From Janthinobacterium sp. GW458P (lineage in GTDB: Bacteria; Pseudomonadota; Gammaproteobacteria; Burkholderiales; Burkholderiaceae_D), in contig NZ_NEGZ01000004.1 in NCBI RefSeq assembly GCF_002127585.1, positions 40,063 through 104,062 of the forward strand: 64,000 nt of DNA. Reading direction: 5' to 3'. This document shows positions 59,970 to 64,000 of this stretch, in pieces. The translations under genes were made by a program, and so were the position numbers. The notes beneath the pieces were generated by a model. The model saw only the letters and a list, made by a program, of their open reading frames with translations. It was not told the DNA's origin and ran no database searches. Every line of letters begins with the position of its first letter. Position 1 is the stretch's first letter.

Positions 59970-60920
59970 TTAATGATTACGCAATTTCTCGATCATGGCA
60001 TCGAGCTTGCCCGCATCGACGGCAAAGCCGCGTATGCCTTCGGCCAGCTTTTCGGTGGCCATGGCATCGTCGTTCAGGGCGTAGCGGAAGGCCGCTTCGT
60101 CATAGCTGACGGCCGGCTGCGCCGCGCCCAGGTCAGCGCCCAGCGCGCGCTCGAACGGCGCATCCAGCGCTTCGAGCTTGGCCAGCAAGTCCGGGCTGAT
60201 GGTCAGCAAGTCGCAGCCGGACAAGGCCGTGATCTGCCCCACGTTGCGGAAGCTGGCGCCCATCACTTGCGTGGCGATGCCATGTTGCTTGTAGTAATTA
60301 AAGATGCGCGTGACGGACTGCACGCCTGGATCGTTGGACAGGCTGCGCGCCGCTTCGTCCCATGCCGCGCCCAGCGATTTTTTATGCCAGTCGTAGATGC
60401 GGCCCACGAACGGCGAAATCAGCCGCACCTTCGCGTCGGCGCAGGCGACGGCCTGGCAAAACGCGAACAGCAGGGTAAGGTTGCAAAAAATGCCATCTTT
60501 TTCCAGTTCGCGCGCGGCCTCGATGCCTTCCCAGGTGGCGGCGACCTTGATCAGCACGCGCTCGCGTTTTACTCCAGCCTGCTCGTACAGGGCGATCAGG
60601 CGGCGTCCGCGGGCCACGGTGGCGTCGCGGTCAAAGCTCAAACGGGCATCGACTTCCGTCGAGACGCGCCCCGGCACGACTTTTAATATCTCCAGGCCGA
60701 AGCGCACCAGCACCTGGTCGACGATATCGTCGAGCGCGGCATTCTTGTGGGCGGCGACCGTGCTTTCCAGCAAGGGCGCGTAATCGGGCTGCAGCACGGC
60801 CTTTAAAATCAGCGACGGATTGGTGGTGGCGTCCTGCGGCGCGAAGCGGGCCAGTTGCAAAAAGTCGCCCGTGTCGGCGACGACGGTGCTGGTTTGCTTC
60901 AGTTGTTGCAGCTGATTCAT
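59970..60920 (-). CDS. tal: Transaldolase
   Basis: 316 residues, TalB size class. It moves a dihydroxyacetone unit between sugar phosphates in the pentose phosphate pathway. Schiff-base Lys is in [20 protein letters not shown] near the N-terminus and C-N-L-T-L-L-F-A-F are the family blocks. Two bases after the xylB stop, so cotranscribed. It supplies the lower pentose phosphate route from xylulose 5-phosphate. Confidence 0.95.
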   Translation of the reverse strand: MNQLQQLKQTSTVVADTGDFLQLARFAPQDATTNPSLILKAVLQPDYAPLLESTVAAHKNAALDDIVDQVLVRFGLEILKVVPGRVSTEVDARLSFDRDATVARGRRLIALYEQAGVKRERVLIKVAATWEGIEAARELEKDGIFCNLTLLFAFCQAVACADAKVRLISPFVGRIYDWHKKSLGAAWDEAARSLSNDPGVQSVTRIFNYYKQHGIATQVMGASFRNVGQITALSGCDLLTISPDLLAKLEALDAPFERALGADLGAAQPAVSYDEAAFRYALNDDAMATEKLAEGIRGFAVDAGKLDAMIEKLRNH

Positions 60921-60922
60921 TA

Positions 60923-62419
60923 CTATTCCTTCTCACTGAGTTGGTGCAGGGCTTGCACGGCGGGAAACAGGCTACGGTAGCGGCCGTAACGGATGCCCAA
61001 GGCTGCGCCGTGCGCGGCGTCGGGCTGGAAAACGTTGTTAATGGGCAATCCCTGCGTCAGCAGGCTGGCGTCGCCGATGGCGGCAAAGCCCAGCTTGGCC
61101 GCACCGAGGCTGGCCGACAGTTCGCTGTTGTGCAGGGTGCGCATCTCGCGTCCCAGCACATTGGCCAGCAGCTGCGCCCAGTACTGGCTGCGCGCGCCGC
61201 CGCCCACCAGCATGCAGTGGGGAATCAGCGCGCCCGTCGACGTGACGGCGGCCATGGCGTCGCGCAAGGCGAAGGCCACGCCTTCGAGCACGGCGTAGCC
61301 GAGCTGCGCCGGCGTGCTGTCGTGGCCCAGCTGCAAAAAGGCGCCGCGCACCTGCGGGTCGTTGTGCGGCGTGCGCTCGCCCGACAGGTAGGGCAGGAAC
61401 AGCGGCGCCGATGGCGCGATGACAGTGTCGAGCGGCAGGGCGTTTTCCACCAGCGCCAGCAGGGCTGCCTCGTCGGGCTGGCCCAGCACGCCAGTGGCCC
61501 AGCGCAGACAGCTGGCGCCGGAGAGAATCGCGCCCATCGCATACCAGCGGCCGGGCAGGGCGTGGCAAAAGCTGTGCACGCCGCCGGCCGGATTGCCCAG
61601 CGGCGTTTCCGTCACGGAAACGATGGCGGCGCTGGTGCCCAGCGAAATAAAGCTGTCGCCGCCGTTGACGGCGCCGATGCCCACGGCCGAGACCGGGTTA
61701 TCGCCGCCGCCGGCGGCCACCACCACGTCCATGGGCAAGCCCAGCTGATCGGCGACGGCGGCCCGCACGGTGCCCGTGGCCGCGTCGCCTTCGGCCAGCG
61801 CCGGCAGCTGGTCGAGCCGCAAGCCGCAGGCGGCCACCATGGGCGGGAACCAGGCGCGGGCGGCCTCGTCCAGCCACAAGGTGCCGGCCGCGTCGGACAT
61901 GTCCGTCAGCTTGATCCCCGTCAACTGCAGGCGCAGATAGTCTTTCGGCGACAGCAGGCAGGCGATGGCGGCAAACGCGGCCGGTTCATGCTTTTGCAGC
62001 CACAGCAGTTTCGGCGCCGTCAGGCCCGCCATCGGCAGGCTGCCCGTCACGTCCGCGTAGGCGCGATAGTCGCGCGCCAGGGCGGCCGCTTCGGCATCGG
62101 CGCGCGCGTCGTTCCACAGGATGGCGGGGCGGATCACCTTGTCATTGCTGTCTAGCAGCACGGCGCCGTGCATCTGGCCCGACAGGCCGATGCAGGCGAC
62201 GTGCGCGTAGTCCTGCGGCCAGGCGGCGCGCAGCTGGCCCAGCGCCTGGACGCAGGCGGCCCACCAGTCCTGCGGCGACTGTTCGGACCAGCCCGGCCGC
62301 GGGCGGCTGGTGTCGATGCGCACGGAAGCCTGGCCGCGCACGGCGCCGCTGCCGTCCATCAGCACGGTTTTCAGTTCGGAGGTACCGAGGTCGATACCGA
62401 GGGAAATGGCTGGATGCAT
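60923..62419 (-). CDS. xylB: Xylulokinase (FGGY kinase)
   Basis: 498 residues. It phosphorylates D-xylulose to xylulose 5-phosphate. The FGGY fold opens [39 protein letters not shown] near residue 75 is a XylB signature; then [11 protein letters not shown] and G-G-A-R-S-Q-Y-W. Follows lacI by 20 bases. No xylose isomerase is in the window. Confidence 0.93.
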   Translation of the reverse strand: MHPAISLGIDLGTSELKTVLMDGSGAVRGQASVRIDTSRPRPGWSEQSPQDWWAACVQALGQLRAAWPQDYAHVACIGLSGQMHGAVLLDSNDKVIRPAILWNDARADAEAAALARDYRAYADVTGSLPMAGLTAPKLLWLQKHEPAAFAAIACLLSPKDYLRLQLTGIKLTDMSDAAGTLWLDEAARAWFPPMVAACGLRLDQLPALAEGDAATGTVRAAVADQLGLPMDVVVAAGGGDNPVSAVGIGAVNGGDSFISLGTSAAIVSVTETPLGNPAGGVHSFCHALPGRWYAMGAILSGASCLRWATGVLGQPDEAALLALVENALPLDTVIAPSAPLFLPYLSGERTPHNDPQVRGAFLQLGHDSTPAQLGYAVLEGVAFALRDAMAAVTSTGALIPHCMLVGGGARSQYWAQLLANVLGREMRTLHNSELSASLGAAKLGFAAIGDASLLTQGLPINNVFQPDAAHGAALGIRYGRYRSLFPAVQALHQLSEKE

Positions 62420-62438
62420 GTGTATTTACGGTAAAAGG

Positions 62439-63446
62439 TCAGGGGCAGCCGCAGGAATTGCGCACGCGCAAGGTCGGCGACAAACGCTGCACGTGCCGGG
62501 CGCGGCCCGGGTTGGCGATGCGTTCGATCAGCAGGTCGACGGCCCTGGCGCCCAGCTCTTCGAGCGGCTGGGCCATCACGGTCAGGCGGGGGCTGAAGTA
62601 ATCGGCCCAGTCGAAATCATCGAAGCCGGCCAGCGCGACGTCTTGCGGTACCGCAATGTGCGCGTCGCGCAAGGCGTGCATGGTGCCGATGGTCATCAGG
62701 TTATTGCCGGCCACGATGGCCGTCGGGCGCTGTCCGGCGGGCAGGGCCAGCAGCTCGCGCGTGGCCGCGCCGCTGCGCTCGAGGTTCGAGTCGCCCGAGC
62801 GCAGCAGGTCCGGGTCAAAGACGATATCGGCGCGCTGCAGGGCCAGGCGGTAGCCGTCGATGCGCTCGTCCGTCGTCGACAGGCCCGGTGCGCCGCTGAT
62901 GAAACCGATGCGGCGGTGGCCGTGGGCCGCGATCAGATGGCTGACCAGTTCGGCCGTCGCCTCGCTGTTTTCCACGCCCACCTGGTCGAATGGCTGGGGC
63001 GACATGCGGTCAACCAGCACGGAAGCGATCTTGTTGCTGTTTAAATAGTCGAGGGCGCGGTTGTGCGCATCGCCGGACGGCGCCAGCACGATGCCGTCGA
63101 CCCGGCGCTGGTGCAGGTTCTGCACTACCTTGAGTTCCTGTTCCGGATCGTCATGCGTATCGGAAAACAGCATCATCAGGCCGTGGCGCGTGCAGGCGGC
63201 CTCGATGGCGCGCACGGTTTCGCTGAAGTAATGATTGGTGAACGCGGAAATGGCCACGCCGATGGTGCCCGACGAGGAGCCGGCCAGCGCGCGCGCCAGC
63301 ATGTTCGGCACGTAGCCGATCTGCTGCATGGCCGCGTTGACGGCGGCGACGGTTTTCGGGCTGACCTTGCGGGTGCCGTTGAGTACGTGCGAGACGGTCG
63401 ACAGCGATACGTCCGCCGCCCGCGCTACATCTTCCATGGTGGCCAT
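62439..63446 (-). CDS. LacI family repressor of the pentose operon
   Basis: 335 residues. HTH at residues 1-25 (MATMEDVARAADVSLSTVSHVLNG), then a periplasmic-binding-like sugar domain (about 60-330). Start at the ATG with AGGAGA upstream; the frame is open to 63569. As the first gene of lacI-xylB-tal-rbsB-rbsA-rbsC it is probably autoregulated, and operators lie just upstream (63531, 63568). Effector not known. Confidence 0.93.
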   Translation of the reverse strand: MATMEDVARAADVSLSTVSHVLNGTRKVSPKTVAAVNAAMQQIGYVPNMLARALAGSSSGTIGVAISAFTNHYFSETVRAIEAACTRHGLMMLFSDTHDDPEQELKVVQNLHQRRVDGIVLAPSGDAHNRALDYLNSNKIASVLVDRMSPQPFDQVGVENSEATAELVSHLIAAHGHRRIGFISGAPGLSTTDERIDGYRLALQRADIVFDPDLLRSGDSNLERSGAATRELLALPAGQRPTAIVAGNNLMTIGTMHALRDAHIAVPQDVALAGFDDFDWADYFSPRLTVMAQPLEELGARAVDLLIERIANPGRARHVQRLSPTLRVRNSCGCP

Positions 63447-63530
63447 GGTGTCTCCTGATGGTTTTATTCTTATTGTGTGCTGCGATGGGGTGCGGCTGTG
63501 TCGCCGCGTTGGATTCCATCGTAAACAAAA

Positions 63531-63554
63531 GAAAGCGCTTGCGCAAGCGCTTTC
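63531..63554. promoter_or_regulatory. LacI-type palindrome / possible terminator
   Basis: A perfect 24-bp dyad (GAAAGCGCTTGC followed by its reverse complement), containing two AAGCGCTT palindromes side by side. It is followed by CTTTCTTTTTTT on the plus strand, so it could also be an intrinsic terminator; the position upstream of lacI favours an operator. Confidence 0.55.
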
Positions 63555-63567
63555 TTTTTTTGCGCGC

Positions 63568-63575
63568 AAACGTTT
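63568..63575. promoter_or_regulatory. Candidate RbsR/LacI-type operator
   Basis: AAACGTTT, a perfect 8-bp palindrome within GCAAACGTTTT, like the RbsR/LacI operators of pentose operons, about 120 bases upstream of the lacI ATG. Confidence 0.5.
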
Positions 63576-63621
63576 TAAAGCGTCATGGGATGGTCATGCG
63601 GAGGCAGCAGTGGCGGTGTCC

Positions 63622-63648
63622 GGGGTCTGACCCGGCGGGTCAGACCCC
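63622..63648. repeat. REP-like GGGGTCTGACCC palindrome
   Basis: GGGGTCTGACCC-GGC-GGGTCAGACCCC, a perfect 12-bp inverted repeat of the same kind as at 56161. It lies 9 bases before the end of the next gene and may stop its transcripts. Confidence 0.75.
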
Positions 63649-63656
63649 GGAGCGGT

Positions 63657-64000
63657 TTATTGGATCACCAGCTCATGCAGTTCGCCGGGCGAGTCCGGGA
63701 ACAGTTTGACGACGGTGGAGGTGCGCGTGCCGTAGCCCGGCGTGTCGATGCAGACGGCGGACAGCACGCGCTCGAGGTCGAGCGGCACGCCCGTGTCGGG
63801 CAGGCGGAAGTCGGGCGCGCGCGTGGTGTCGGCCAGCATGTCGAAATAGGCGTCGTCGGGCGCGCCCTGGCACAGCAGGCTGGCGAACTGGGCCTTGGTT
63901 TTCAGGACCTTGGGCCATGGCGCGTCGAGCAGGGCGTTCGACAGGCCGTAGATGCCCGGTTCCAATGGATGGCCATTGCGCGCATCGCCGTCGCCCCGGT
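63657..64000 (-). CDS. NRDE family protein (partial, 5' end outside window)
   Basis: The C-terminal 114 codons of a minus-strand gene that runs off the right edge. The visible start of the frame reads GDARNGHPLEPGIYGLSNALLDAPWPKVLKTK, the G-I-Y-G-L-S-N block typical of NRDE (TANGO2-like) proteins, then RTSTVVKLF near the end. Family knowledge: cytoplasmic proteins of unsettled function, with an N-terminal Cys nucleophile that would lie outside the window. The real start is not visible. Confidence 0.82.
   Translation of the reverse strand, partial: RGDGDARNGHPLEPGIYGLSNALLDAPWPKVLKTKAQFASLLCQGAPDDAYFDMLADTTRAPDFRLPDTGVPLDLERVLSAVCIDTPGYGTRTSTVVKLFPDSPGELHELVIQ

Overview
The window is GC-rich, densely coded chromosomal DNA of a betaproteobacterium. 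The gene set and gene orders fit Oxalobacteraceae (Janthinobacterium/Duganella/Massilia group): a selO-msrB-yciB-bolA-ppiC run, nadA-nadC, DUF3334, a VpsR-like sigma-54 activator and a TorF-type porin. This placement is inference from gene content. I saw no rRNA, tRNA, CRISPR array, insertion sequence or prophage.

Layout. 0-12.5 kb: the end of a DUF418 gene, a SRAP protein, small unknown proteins, mntP-uppP, a LysE exporter with a divergent LysR regulator, secreted or unknown proteins, a DUF3334 protein, and a GNAT gene preceded by a LexA-type box. 12.9-19.5 kb: a six-gene cluster resembling the Pseudomonas Fap functional-amyloid operon. It holds a sigma-54 activator, a consensus -24/-12 promoter, a Gly-rich secreted protein, two small secreted proteins, a periplasmic C39 peptidase and a coiled-coil outer-membrane barrel. 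19.5-25 kb: DUF2939 protein, the ABC-F ATPase YbiT, nadA-nadC and a solute-binding protein. 25-29.5 kb: ECF sigma factor, membrane anti-sigma factor and subtilase with overlapping ends, then a TorF porin and a TIGR03118 lipoprotein. 29.5-38.6 kb: YpfJ-type metalloprotease, an NTF2-GNAT fusion, a DAPG-hydrolase-like enzyme with a divergent TetR regulator, an AlkD-like protein, and selO-msrB-yciB-bolA-ppiC-ppiC.

38.8-54.6 kb: three beta-oxidation genes (acyl-CoA ligase, enoyl-CoA hydratase/hydroxyacyl-CoA dehydrogenase, thiolase). Each has an ACGNNCGT dyad upstream, suggesting one repressor. They surround a chemotaxis module (soluble PAS-PAS MCP, CheR, CheD, triple CheW) with a perfect FNR-type box upstream. 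54.6-64 kb: an oxidoreductase, a GNAT protein and a LacI-controlled pentose operon (lacI-xylB-tal-rbsB-rbsA-rbsC), ending in a truncated NRDE gene.

The least explained signal is a family of about 115-130 bp imperfect-palindromic repeats (1937, 21868, 33635, 33762, 57261). At four loci a copy lies 0-2 nt from a stop codon, always in the same orientation relative to that gene. Three predicted helices show compensatory base changes between copies. They look like a mobile or functional 3'-end structural element. The other highlight is the Fap-like cluster, in which the two small secreted proteins carry a double-glycine leader-like EQARGG motif that suits the neighbouring C39 peptidase.
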